19,721 nucleotides of DNA from an uncultured Polyangiaceae bacterium (GTDB lineage Bacteria; Myxococcota_A; Polyangia; Polyangiales; Houyiibacteriaceae): NCBI GenBank assembly GCA_947258625.1, contig CAMYJN010000004.1, positions 1-19,721 on the forward strand. The letters run 5' to 3'. The position numbers and the translations under genes were made by a program. The notes below the pieces were generated by a model. It was not told where the DNA came from. It saw nothing but the letters and a program-made list of their open reading frames with translations, and made no database searches. Positions within the stretch are counted from its first letter, which is position 1, and each line of letters begins with the position of its first letter. This document shows, in pieces, positions 8,401 through 14,493 of the stretch.

Positions 8401-8490
8401 GTCGGGGGCATGACCATCGGCACGATGTTCACGCTCTTCTTCGTTCCTGCGATCTATCTTTTGGTCTCGAAGTCGCTTCGTTCTGATTGA
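5428..8490 (+). CDS. RND multidrug efflux transporter, HAE1 family inner-membrane permease
   Basis: This is a 1020-residue proton-driven RND pump of the AcrB/MexF/MdtB type. It carries substrates from the periplasm or inner membrane into a tripartite efflux conduit. It begins with the signature FIRRPVIAIVVNL first helix, has two large periplasmic loops (about 30-330 and 550-855) and twelve expected transmembrane helices. The proton-relay residues are present: Asp401 and Asp402 in helix 4 (GLVVDDAIVMVEN) and Lys925 in LISKNGILIVEFAN, the equivalents of AcrB D407, D408 and K940. It lies 21 bases downstream of its adaptor. No outer-membrane channel gene is in the window, so it presumably uses one encoded elsewhere. 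Its last 37 bases overlap, in opposite orientation, the 3' end of atpA, so there is no room for a dedicated terminator after this operon. Confidence 0.96.
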   Translation: MKLTDLFIRRPVIAIVVNLVIVIAGLQAMRSLNVRQYPRNENAAITVTTAYVGANAELVRGFITTPLERAISAADGIDYIASQSTQGVSTIRANLRLNQDSIRALSEISSKVDQVRGDLPPEAEVPILNIESIESQFASAYLSFSSEFLEQNEITDYLVRIVQPRLSAIRGVQKAEILGARTFAMRIWLDPGRLAAHRVTPTDVQRALAANNYLAAVGQTKGSLIRVNLTANTDLASVEEFKRLVIREKDGAIIRIEDVGTVALGAESYDERVNFTGQTAVFIGAFVLPNANALDVIRDVRKELEDIKRDLPSQLEATVAYDATAYIEDAIKEVVTTLLETLFIVIVVIFFFLGSFRSVLVPVVAIPVSLIGAVFLMQLFGFTLNLLTLLAVVLSVGLVVDDAIVMVENVERHLRDGMSRTEAAIVGARELVTPIIAMTITLAAVYTPIAFQGGLTGSLFREFALTLAGAVMISGVVALTLSPVMSARFLNEHKSDRGLSARIDRGFQRLRTRYSRHLAFALDNRTSVYIVWLGLSALGLVMFSMSARELAPAEDQGVIFGILETPSNATLDQLGPFVDAIHDEAMSTPEAQFTFQITTPGGGFWGVGLTPWAQRDRTVFEVLPELTEKMTALPGIRTFPVLPPALPGGGQFPVEVVIASTAETPQILSLVEELQRRATESGMFAFPPIIDVKIDQPESEIVLDRDAVAELGLDLRQVGQQLAAAAGGNYVNRFSVAGRSYKVIPQLARKERLTPEQLEDIYITGPTGELIPLGTFATIKDSVTPRSLNRFQQLNAVTLSGVAIRPLDEALGFLETEAEKLLPQGYTIDYTGESRQLRKEANTFVPAFGLAILLIFLVLAAQFNSFRDPFVILAGSVPLAMFGASIFTFLQMPDPNMSFFTDGWTTTLNVYSQVGLVTLIGLISKNGILIVEFANALQREGHSKLDAIKQASATRLRPILMTTLATVFGHFPLTLVSGPGAEARNSIGLVLVGGMTIGTMFTLFFVPAIYLLVSKSLRSD

Positions 8491-10343
8491 ACGTTCGCTT
8501 CTTGCTCGGCGTCTGCGACCTTCATTCGCTTCGACCCCACGAGGTCCTCGAATTCCCTCAGGTACCGAGCGTATTCAGCGGAATCGTCCGGGCTATAGTT
8601 CAGGTTCTTGTAAAGGCTGTTCAGGCGTGTGAAGAAGTCCTGCGCCGTGTCGCGATCCTCGATGGCGAGGTCCGCCTCGATGACCTCCTTCACCAAGTCG
8701 AAGCTCCTCTTCTGACGAGCGAGAGGCGTGGACGAGTCCACCGGGTCGTAAGCGTCCTGCTGCAGGAAAACCATGTCGAAAAAGACAGATTTCTGCCAAG
8801 TCAGGAAGTCCGTCATCGTGGTCCCTTCCTCGCCTGTGACTTGCATCATCTGGTAGATCTCGTCGCCCCGATGGAGGAGCTCGTGGGCCGCCTTGACGTC
8901 CTCCACCCAGGTTGGGGACAGGTTCTTGGCGTACCAGTCGCTCATCTGGTCGAGGTAGCGCGACCACGAGATTAGCGGATCGATAGCTGGGTAGAAGCGC
9001 TTATATGCACGTTCGGCCGACAGGCCCAAGAAGGTCTTCACCGTGGCGAGAGTTGCTTGGGTCACCGGCTCCTCGAAGTTGCCGCCCGCTGGCGAAACGG
9101 TGCCGATGAGCGTGACGCTACCCGTCTGGCCATCAGGCCCTTGGATGAGCCCGGCCCGTTCGTAGAGGCTCTTGATGGAAGAGTCCAGATAGGCCGGGAA
9201 CGCTTCCTCCCCCGGGATCTCCTCCATACGGCCTGACGTTTCGCGCATGGCCTGGGCCCAACGTGAGGTCGAGTCGGCAATGCACAAAACGTCGTATCCC
9301 ATCTGCCGGTAGTACTCCCCCAGCGTGATCCCGGTGTAGATGGAGGATTCCCGTGCGGCAACGGGCATCGACGATGTGTTGCAGATGATGATCGTGCGAT
9401 CCATGAGCGAGCCCCCGGTCCGGGGGTCCCTCGTCTCCGGGTACTCGGTGATCGTCTCCACGACTTCGCCCGCTCGTTCGCCGCAAGCGATGACGATGAC
9501 GATGTCCACCGCAGAGTGTCGGGCGATCAGACTCTGAAGCACCGTCTTTCCAGAACCGAAGGGCCCCGGGATGCAGGCGGTGCCCCCACGCGCGATCGGG
9601 ATCATCGTGTCGATGATGCGCTGTGTCGTCGTCAGAGGTTCCGTCGGGTAGATGCGCTCGGCCACGCGCTGCCGGAGCATGCGTTCGGGCAACGGGCGGC
9701 GCACCGGCCAGCGCTGAGCCATCGTGAGTGTCCGCTCCGCACCGTTCGGTCGGACGATTCGCGCGACGGGGTCGTTGATCGTCAGGTTGCCCCGGTTGAT
9801 CCAGCTCAGCTCAACCGCCCCGGGCTCGTCGAAGGGCACCATGATCTTGTGTTCGAAGATCCCCTCGGGCGTCGTCCCCAAGATCTGTCCCGGCAGCACG
9901 ATCCTCCCCGTACTGACCGCCGGTGCGAATTCCCAGCGTCTCTCGGTGTCCACGGACTCCGCCTCGATGCCGCGGGGGAGCAGGAAGCCGTGTTCCTTCG
10001 CCAGCAAGGCCAACGGGTTCTGCAGCCCATCATACACCTTCCCTAGAAGACCGGGAGCGAGAGTCACCGACAGCATTTCACCGGTCAACTCGACCTGGTC
10101 CCCGACCTTCACCCCGGAGGTATCCTCGAAGACCTGCATGTCTGCGACTTGATTCTGGACGCGAAGCACCTCCGACTTGAGACGCCGCTCTCCGAGAAGA
10201 ACATAGCCGACCTCGTTCTTCATCACTCGAGTATCGCTGACGTTGATGCTGACCAGACTCTCCTGCACGGCCACGATGGGAGCGCGCCGAGACCCGTGCC
10301 CGCTCGCGTCGCCCCGATCAAGCGAAGAGGTTTTGGTGGTCAC
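8454..10343 (-). CDS. atpA: V/A-type ATPase catalytic subunit A
   Basis: This 629-residue protein is the catalytic nucleotide-binding subunit of the V1/A1 head. The beta-barrel domain starts near residue 22, followed by the 'bulge' insertion typical of A subunits (about 110-200). The Walker A P-loop is GPFGSGKT (260-267, Lys266). The CGERAGE segment (287-293) carries the catalytic Glu, and Walker B is DVLCIAD (351-357). SxSRW and the GRMEEIPGEEAFPAYL stretch (371-386) follow, then the helical C-terminal domain. The GTG start at 10343 is supported by a strong GGAGGT upstream. It gives a 20-residue polar N-terminal extension and overlaps the DUF2764 gene by 26 bases. A is the last gene of the operon rather than sitting directly upstream of B, and its 3' end overlaps the convergent RND gene by 37 bases. 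The C-terminal tail after about residue 612 is polar and may be an extension. Confidence 0.97.
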   Translation of the reverse strand: MTTKTSSLDRGDASGHGSRRAPIVAVQESLVSINVSDTRVMKNEVGYVLLGERRLKSEVLRVQNQVADMQVFEDTSGVKVGDQVELTGEMLSVTLAPGLLGKVYDGLQNPLALLAKEHGFLLPRGIEAESVDTERRWEFAPAVSTGRIVLPGQILGTTPEGIFEHKIMVPFDEPGAVELSWINRGNLTINDPVARIVRPNGAERTLTMAQRWPVRRPLPERMLRQRVAERIYPTEPLTTTQRIIDTMIPIARGGTACIPGPFGSGKTVLQSLIARHSAVDIVIVIACGERAGEVVETITEYPETRDPRTGGSLMDRTIIICNTSSMPVAARESSIYTGITLGEYYRQMGYDVLCIADSTSRWAQAMRETSGRMEEIPGEEAFPAYLDSSIKSLYERAGLIQGPDGQTGSVTLIGTVSPAGGNFEEPVTQATLATVKTFLGLSAERAYKRFYPAIDPLISWSRYLDQMSDWYAKNLSPTWVEDVKAAHELLHRGDEIYQMMQVTGEEGTTMTDFLTWQKSVFFDMVFLQQDAYDPVDSSTPLARQKRSFDLVKEVIEADLAIEDRDTAQDFFTRLNSLYKNLNYSPDDSAEYARYLREFEDLVGSKRMKVADAEQEANVQSERSDFETKR

Positions 10344-10989
10344 TTGTCACCTCCAGTATCAGTTCTTCAAAGCGCTCACGGGCCTGCTCGGCATCGTACG
10401 AAAGCCAGCGGTGGAGGATGTCCCACTTGTAGACGAAGGCGAAGACCTGCTCGAATCCAAATGGATGCGCGTCGGAAATCTGGCCCAGCTTCTTCCAAGA
10501 CTCACCCATCATCAAGGTCTCGAGCCCCAAGGCGTCGCCCCGGTCGAGGAACATCTGCGCCTCGGGGATCCATGGGAAGACGGCGCTTAGCCCAAACTCC
10601 GCGTCCGCCCAGCGAGACTCGATGATGCGCGTGTACGGACCGGTGCCCCATCGCCCCGGTGGCGCGGATTTCCCCTGGCGCCTCAGACGGAGCGCCACCA
10701 TCAAAGTCCGTATGTTCATCCGGAAATCCACGATGTTCAGAAGCTCCGGAGTGCGGTTGTTGGCCACAACTTCCTCGTACATGGCTGCGATCTGCTCGGT
10801 CGTTCGACTCACAGGTTGGCGATGCCAGCTGACCAGACGCTCGGTCCTCATGAGCTCGTCCAAGTCATCCGCGTGCAGGAGGGACAAGCGCTCCTCGAGC
10901 CGCCGGCGGCTCATCGGTAGCAGCTTGGTCTGCCTGAAGTCGGGAAGCGCCGGAAGACTCGCAACGAGCTGATAATAGCGTCGCTTCAC
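10318..10989 (-). CDS. DUF2764 family protein, candidate C-like subunit of the V/A-ATPase
   Basis: This 223-residue protein sits between subunits E and A, where Chlamydia- and Bacteroidetes-type V-ATPase clusters carry a DUF2764 gene. Its opening (RYYQLVASLPAL, residues 3-15) is the typical start of that family, and the rest is predicted to be largely helical, rich in Arg, Glu and Leu. No membrane segment or nucleotide-binding motif is visible. No classical subunit C gene is in the operon. The position suggests it may do C's job as the socket joining the central stalk to the c-ring, but this is inference. The start is a GTG at 10989 that overlaps the stop of subunit E in a GTGA junction, with GAGG upstream. 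The 3' end overlaps atpA by 26 bases. Translation of E, this gene and A should be tightly coupled. Confidence 0.82.
   Translation of the reverse strand: MKRRYYQLVASLPALPDFRQTKLLPMSRRRLEERLSLLHADDLDELMRTERLVSWHRQPVSRTTEQIAAMYEEVVANNRTPELLNIVDFRMNIRTLMVALRLRRQGKSAPPGRWGTGPYTRIIESRWADAEFGLSAVFPWIPEAQMFLDRGDALGLETLMMGESWKKLGQISDAHPFGFEQVFAFVYKWDILHRWLSYDAEQARERFEELILEVTSDHQNLFA
10349..10354 (-). promoter_or_regulatory. Strong Shine-Dalgarno for atpA inside the DUF2764 gene
   Basis: Read on the minus strand this is GGAGGT, 5 bases before the GTG start at 10343. It lies inside the coding sequence of the upstream gene. It decides the start of subunit A and supports independent high-level initiation on the catalytic subunit. 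Confidence 0.75.
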
Positions 10990-11645
10990 TGCCCTGCCTC
11001 GAGCAGAATCTTCCGATAACGAGGCAGAAGCAGCTTGAGCATCATCTCGGACAGAGCCTCGTCGCTCAAGTCGATCTCCAAGTCTTCGCCGACCAAACGA
11101 ATGCGCGCCCCGCCTTGAAACTCGCTCGACGGAATGAGCTCGATGCCCTTGCGTAGCAAATCGGCAGAGAACGATACGGCCGACTGCCGGAGGAATTCGT
11201 CGAGCTCTACGGAGACTTCATCGGCCAATCGCTTTGGAACGAGAATGACAGCTTCCTTGTCTTGGATGAAATCTTCGGCGGCCCTCCCCGCCAAGACCAA
11301 GATCATGTCCCGAAGCACGGCGCCGTCGGTGGTCACATCGGTCACGAGGCGGCGCACGTGCTCTTCGAAAGCGGACATGACGGCCGAGCGGAGCTCCAGG
11401 CCCGTGTCCCGTGCCGCCATGCGCAAGGCCTCGATGCTCGCGGTCTGCTCTCGCTCGGTTGCGGCCTGCGCTTCCTTCTTGATCGCCGCAGCCTTCGCTT
11501 TGGCGTCAGCCACAGTCCGGGCAGCTTTCGCTTTGGCCTCCGCGAGAATTCGATCTGCCTCTGCTCGCGCGGCACGGACTCCCTCGTCACGAATTCGGTC
11601 GATGAGGTCTTTGACTCCCGAGGATTTCAGATCTGGCTCGGTCAT
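10986..11645 (-). CDS. atpE: V/A-type ATPase peripheral-stalk subunit E
   Basis: Subunit E forms the peripheral stalk that holds the catalytic head against rotation. The 219-residue product has a short N-terminal segment, then a long Ala/Lys/Glu-rich coiled coil (about 20-90) of the kind that pairs with a G/H partner. It ends in a mixed alpha/beta C-terminal head domain (about 100-219) with VPKRLADEV and GGARIRL. The ATG at 11645 has a GAGGT six bases upstream that overlaps the stop of subunit K. Only 8 bases separate the two genes. The usual small helical partner (G/H) is not encoded in the operon, so it may be elsewhere, or E may assemble differently. E is fifth in this operon, whereas it is normally first in bacterial V-ATPase clusters of this class. 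Confidence 0.93.
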   Translation of the reverse strand: MTEPDLKSSGVKDLIDRIRDEGVRAARAEADRILAEAKAKAARTVADAKAKAAAIKKEAQAATEREQTASIEALRMAARDTGLELRSAVMSAFEEHVRRLVTDVTTDGAVLRDMILVLAGRAAEDFIQDKEAVILVPKRLADEVSVELDEFLRQSAVSFSADLLRKGIELIPSSEFQGGARIRLVGEDLEIDLSDEALSEMMLKLLLPRYRKILLEAGQ

Positions 11646-11653
11646 GCGTCACC

Positions 11654-12100
11654 TCATTTCGGAATGGCGCCTGCGAGCACCAGAGCGAATACGAAAACGA
11701 AGACCGCAAAGCCCTCGATCACAGCCGCAGGAGCGATGGAGATCCCGAACACTTCAGGCTTCGACTTTGAGGTATTGATGGCGGCAGCACACGCGCTTCC
11801 TTGAGCCATCGCGCTCATGAGCAGAGCCACGCCTGTGAGTGTCCCCAACACGAAAAGGCCCGGCGAGCTTCCCAGCGTCACAGTTCGGTTGAGCGTCAGC
11901 ATCACCACGATGCCGTAGATCGTTTGGGAGGAAGGCATGGCCGCCACCCCGACGAAGCGACCATAGCCGCCCTCCACTTCGAGCATCGCACCTGCGGCGG
12001 CCTGGCCGCCTCGGCCAACACCGATCATGCTGCCGATCGCACCCAAGGTCAGAGGGGCGAAGATCCCCAGCCAGCCCATGGTCAACACCAATGGTTCCAC
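11654..12100 (-). CDS. atpK: V/A-type ATPase proteolipid subunit K (c-ring)
   Basis: This 148-residue membrane protein is the double-hairpin c-ring subunit with four helices, at about residues 10-30, 50-72, 82-108 and 122-143. The essential carboxylate is Glu129 in helix 4 (AAVIEGFAVF). The first hairpin has Gln59 in place of a second carboxylate (MPSSQTIYG, 55-63), and helix 3 carries AQG with Gln100. Compared with Enterococcus hirae NtpK, the residues matching the Na+ ligands L61, T64, Q65, Q110 and E139 are Met55, Ser58, Gln59, Gln100 and Glu129. The ligand chemistry is thus largely kept, since Leu contributes through its backbone. The GTG start at 12100 has a good AAGGAG upstream and follows the stop of subunit I by 3 bases. 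Confidence 0.95.
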   Translation of the reverse strand: MEPLVLTMGWLGIFAPLTLGAIGSMIGVGRGGQAAAGAMLEVEGGYGRFVGVAAMPSSQTIYGIVVMLTLNRTVTLGSSPGLFVLGTLTGVALLMSAMAQGSACAAAINTSKSKPEVFGISIAPAAVIEGFAVFVFVFALVLAGAIPK

Positions 12101-12103
12101 GGA

Positions 12104-13867
12104 TCACGCTCCTTTCTTCTTGAACGGCCGGAAGAGCGGACCCTCTTCCGGAAGTCCCCAGTTGAAGAATTCGATGACATTCAATCGAAGCCCGTGGATC
12201 ACTCCGCTGGCAACGGCAAGTAGCAGGTTCAGGCTGTGTCCGATGACCAAGATGATGAGCGCCGCAAGGAGACCCACGCCCGGAATGGCCTCCCGAGCGC
12301 CGGCGGCCATGTCGTTGAAGGCGATCGCCAGTGATGCGGAGGCGAGGCCCAAGGCGAACAGCCTCAGGTAGCTCAAGACATCTCCAAACGCCGAGATGAT
12401 ACGGGTCAATCCGACCAACCCTTTCCCCAAGCGAGCCAAAGGACGCGCCCCGTATCCCGAAAACGCAAACACGAACACTAGGCCGACGATGGCCACGGAA
12501 ACGGCCGGCGCCTTTAACCAGTCGACTCCTACCTGAACCGCGAGGAACAGCGCGTAACCAGCTAGCACGAACAGGGCCCATCCGAGCGACGGCAAGGCAC
12601 GGGGGCTCCATCCATAGCGCCGGGCGTCCATGAGATTGCCCAGCATGACATGCATCGCTCCGATCGTGATCGACAAGGCCATCATGCCGCTCGCGTCGGT
12701 GATGTCCAAAACCGCCAGCCGTGAGAGGAAGGTGTCCGAGGCCGGCGCCACCCCGAAGAATGAGCCCACCAACACGCCGTACACGACCGTGGTCACCACC
12801 AGGGTAACCAGGACCCAACGCCACCGACGCGTTGCGGCAGAGCGCGACAGCCTCTTCCAGAAATACGCGGTGGCAAGTGCCAAGACCAGCCCGTAGCCAC
12901 CATCCGAAATGATCATCGCAAAGAAGATGGCGAACGAGTACAGGACCACCGACGAAGGGTCCCAGCTGCTGTAGCCGGGGGTCTTGTAGAAGTTGACGAG
13001 GTTCTCGCCGCCTTCGGTGCGCTCGGCGTTGTGAAGCAGCGTAGGCGGCTCGTCGTCGGGGCCGGGACCAGAGACCGCCATTGCGATGCCGTGCTTCGCG
13101 GCGTACCCGCGGAGCGCCTCCACGGCCTCGGTCGGTGCCCATGCCCGCAGCGCGAAGACCGGATTGGAATCGTAACATTGATCGGCGGCGACCTCGCGAG
13201 CGGCTCGGTCCTCGAGGGCCGCCAGGCTGCGTGACAGCAGGCGGCTCCAGCGGGTGAGGCGGATCCGCTCGAGCGATGCGTCCTCGAGCTCCAACTCCAC
13301 GTCCTCTAGCCTTCGCTCGAGCTTCTGCCGCGATACACTGCCGGTTCGAACTCGAGGAGCCGGTACGCCCTGCGGCTCGCGCTCCGACATCACGATCACA
13401 TAGGCGTCACGCCCATCGCGCTTGACCTCTTCCCACGTCAGGTCAGATGCTTCCAGGTCACGCAAGCGGTTCTGCGGCACCACATAAAACCAAAACCGCT
13501 GTCCCCCGAAGCCTTCGTCGGGCGGGAACTCGAAGTCGCCCCAGGGGGCCAGTGCCTCGATGTGGTGCATGAGGCCGTCGCGCTCGAGCTCTAGCTGGTG
13601 CGTATGATCTCGGAGCTCGAGGACGTCCTCTTCGACTCGTACCGCATCGAACTCTGCGGCGTGGGTCACGGGGCGCTGCTTTTGAGGACAACTCTCGAGG
13701 TAGTTCAACGCTTCGCGACTTCGTTTCGAGGGGTCCCCGACCGGCGCGACGTCCTGCGCAAGGGAGACGATCTCGAGAGTCCCGAGCTCCTGCAAGTCCT
13801 CGAGGACCCGTTCCTTCTCAGCGTGGTGGCCCACGAATGTGAGCTTGCTCAGTGGGACTATGGCCAC
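12104..13867 (-). CDS. atpI: V/A-type ATPase membrane stator subunit I
   Basis: Subunit I (homologous to eukaryotic subunit a) provides the two ion half-channels next to the c-ring. The 587-residue product has a cytoplasmic, partly coiled-coil N-terminal domain (about 1-295) starting with MAIVPLSKLTFVG. A C-terminal membrane domain with about seven or eight helices follows (from about 305). The essential arginine is Arg502 in the LSYLRLFALGLAS helix. The downstream GHSLNLLLAVASGVIHGLRLNVIEFFNW segment (split here for reading: GHSLNLLLA at about 543-551, VIHGLRLN at about 556-563) is the family's last-helix signature. It is slightly shorter than many homologues (about 600-660). The GTG start at 13867 has an AAGGT element upstream and overlaps the end of subunit D by 10 bases, showing translational coupling. 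Confidence 0.96.
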   Translation of the reverse strand: MAIVPLSKLTFVGHHAEKERVLEDLQELGTLEIVSLAQDVAPVGDPSKRSREALNYLESCPQKQRPVTHAAEFDAVRVEEDVLELRDHTHQLELERDGLMHHIEALAPWGDFEFPPDEGFGGQRFWFYVVPQNRLRDLEASDLTWEEVKRDGRDAYVIVMSEREPQGVPAPRVRTGSVSRQKLERRLEDVELELEDASLERIRLTRWSRLLSRSLAALEDRAAREVAADQCYDSNPVFALRAWAPTEAVEALRGYAAKHGIAMAVSGPGPDDEPPTLLHNAERTEGGENLVNFYKTPGYSSWDPSSVVLYSFAIFFAMIISDGGYGLVLALATAYFWKRLSRSAATRRWRWVLVTLVVTTVVYGVLVGSFFGVAPASDTFLSRLAVLDITDASGMMALSITIGAMHVMLGNLMDARRYGWSPRALPSLGWALFVLAGYALFLAVQVGVDWLKAPAVSVAIVGLVFVFAFSGYGARPLARLGKGLVGLTRIISAFGDVLSYLRLFALGLASASLAIAFNDMAAGAREAIPGVGLLAALIILVIGHSLNLLLAVASGVIHGLRLNVIEFFNWGLPEEGPLFRPFKKKGA

Positions 13868-14490
13868 GCTGCTACCTTCTGCTCTTCGAGACCCGGATCC
13901 GGCGCTTGCCGGGACTTCGCCAGCTTGGCCTGAACCACGGCCGCCCTGGCCATGTCGCCCAACCAGATCTGGATGCGCTCGATGTTGTTCCGAGTCCTCG
14001 GGATGAGAATCTTCTCGAACAAGTTCACTCGCTGCGTGATGCGCCGCTCCGCACGCGCAAGCACACGGACCCTCTGCGCGGCGACTTGGATGCGCGTTCG
14101 CGCCTCGGCCGCATCGCCGAGTCGGTCGGCCAGCGCGTCAACCCACGCGGGTTTTGCAAGCGGTGAGTATTCGGCCACCTGACACTCGACCTCCTTCAGC
14201 ACGGGGAGCCTCACCCCAACCACGTTTTCTTGTCCGAGGTCGAAGGCCGTCATCTTGACCAGACCTTTCAGATCGATCTCCGGGTTCGCCAGCATGGGCA
14301 GCTCCGCCCCCACCCGCGCCTCCAGACGCTCCACATCAGCCCGTGTCTCTGCGTACTCCCTGCGAGCTTTCTCTAGTTCGATGGTCAGCTGCCTGCGCTT
14401 GAGCTCGAGCGAAGGAAGGAGCTTCTCGTAGAGCTTGAGCTTGGTCAGCTCCTGCTGCAGTGCTGCCTTACTGAGCTTCAGCCGGGCCAT
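13858..14490 (-). CDS. atpD: V/A-type ATPase central-stalk subunit D
   Basis: Subunit D is the rotor shaft inside the A3B3 head, functionally like the gamma subunit of F-type enzymes. The 210-residue protein has the expected two long antiparallel helices: an N-terminal one (about 5-65, beginning with LKLSKAALQQELTKLK) and a C-terminal one (about 125-200) with the conserved RRITQRVNLFEKILIP and NIERIQIWLGD segments. A short alpha/beta insert lies between them. The ATG at 14490 comes 3 bases after the stop of subunit B. The 3' end overlaps subunit I by 10 bases. The rotor's second small subunit (F) is not encoded in this operon. Confidence 0.95.
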   Translation of the reverse strand: MARLKLSKAALQQELTKLKLYEKLLPSLELKRRQLTIELEKARREYAETRADVERLEARVGAELPMLANPEIDLKGLVKMTAFDLGQENVVGVRLPVLKEVECQVAEYSPLAKPAWVDALADRLGDAAEARTRIQVAAQRVRVLARAERRITQRVNLFEKILIPRTRNNIERIQIWLGDMARAAVVQAKLAKSRQAPDPGLEEQKVAAWP

Positions 14491-14493
14491 GGC

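Noticed and set aside
11754..13178. A 474-codon open frame on the minus strand across subunits I and K
   Set aside because: It lies in another frame of two conserved ATPase genes and encodes an Arg/His/Gly-rich product with no domain; GC-rich codon use creates such shadows.
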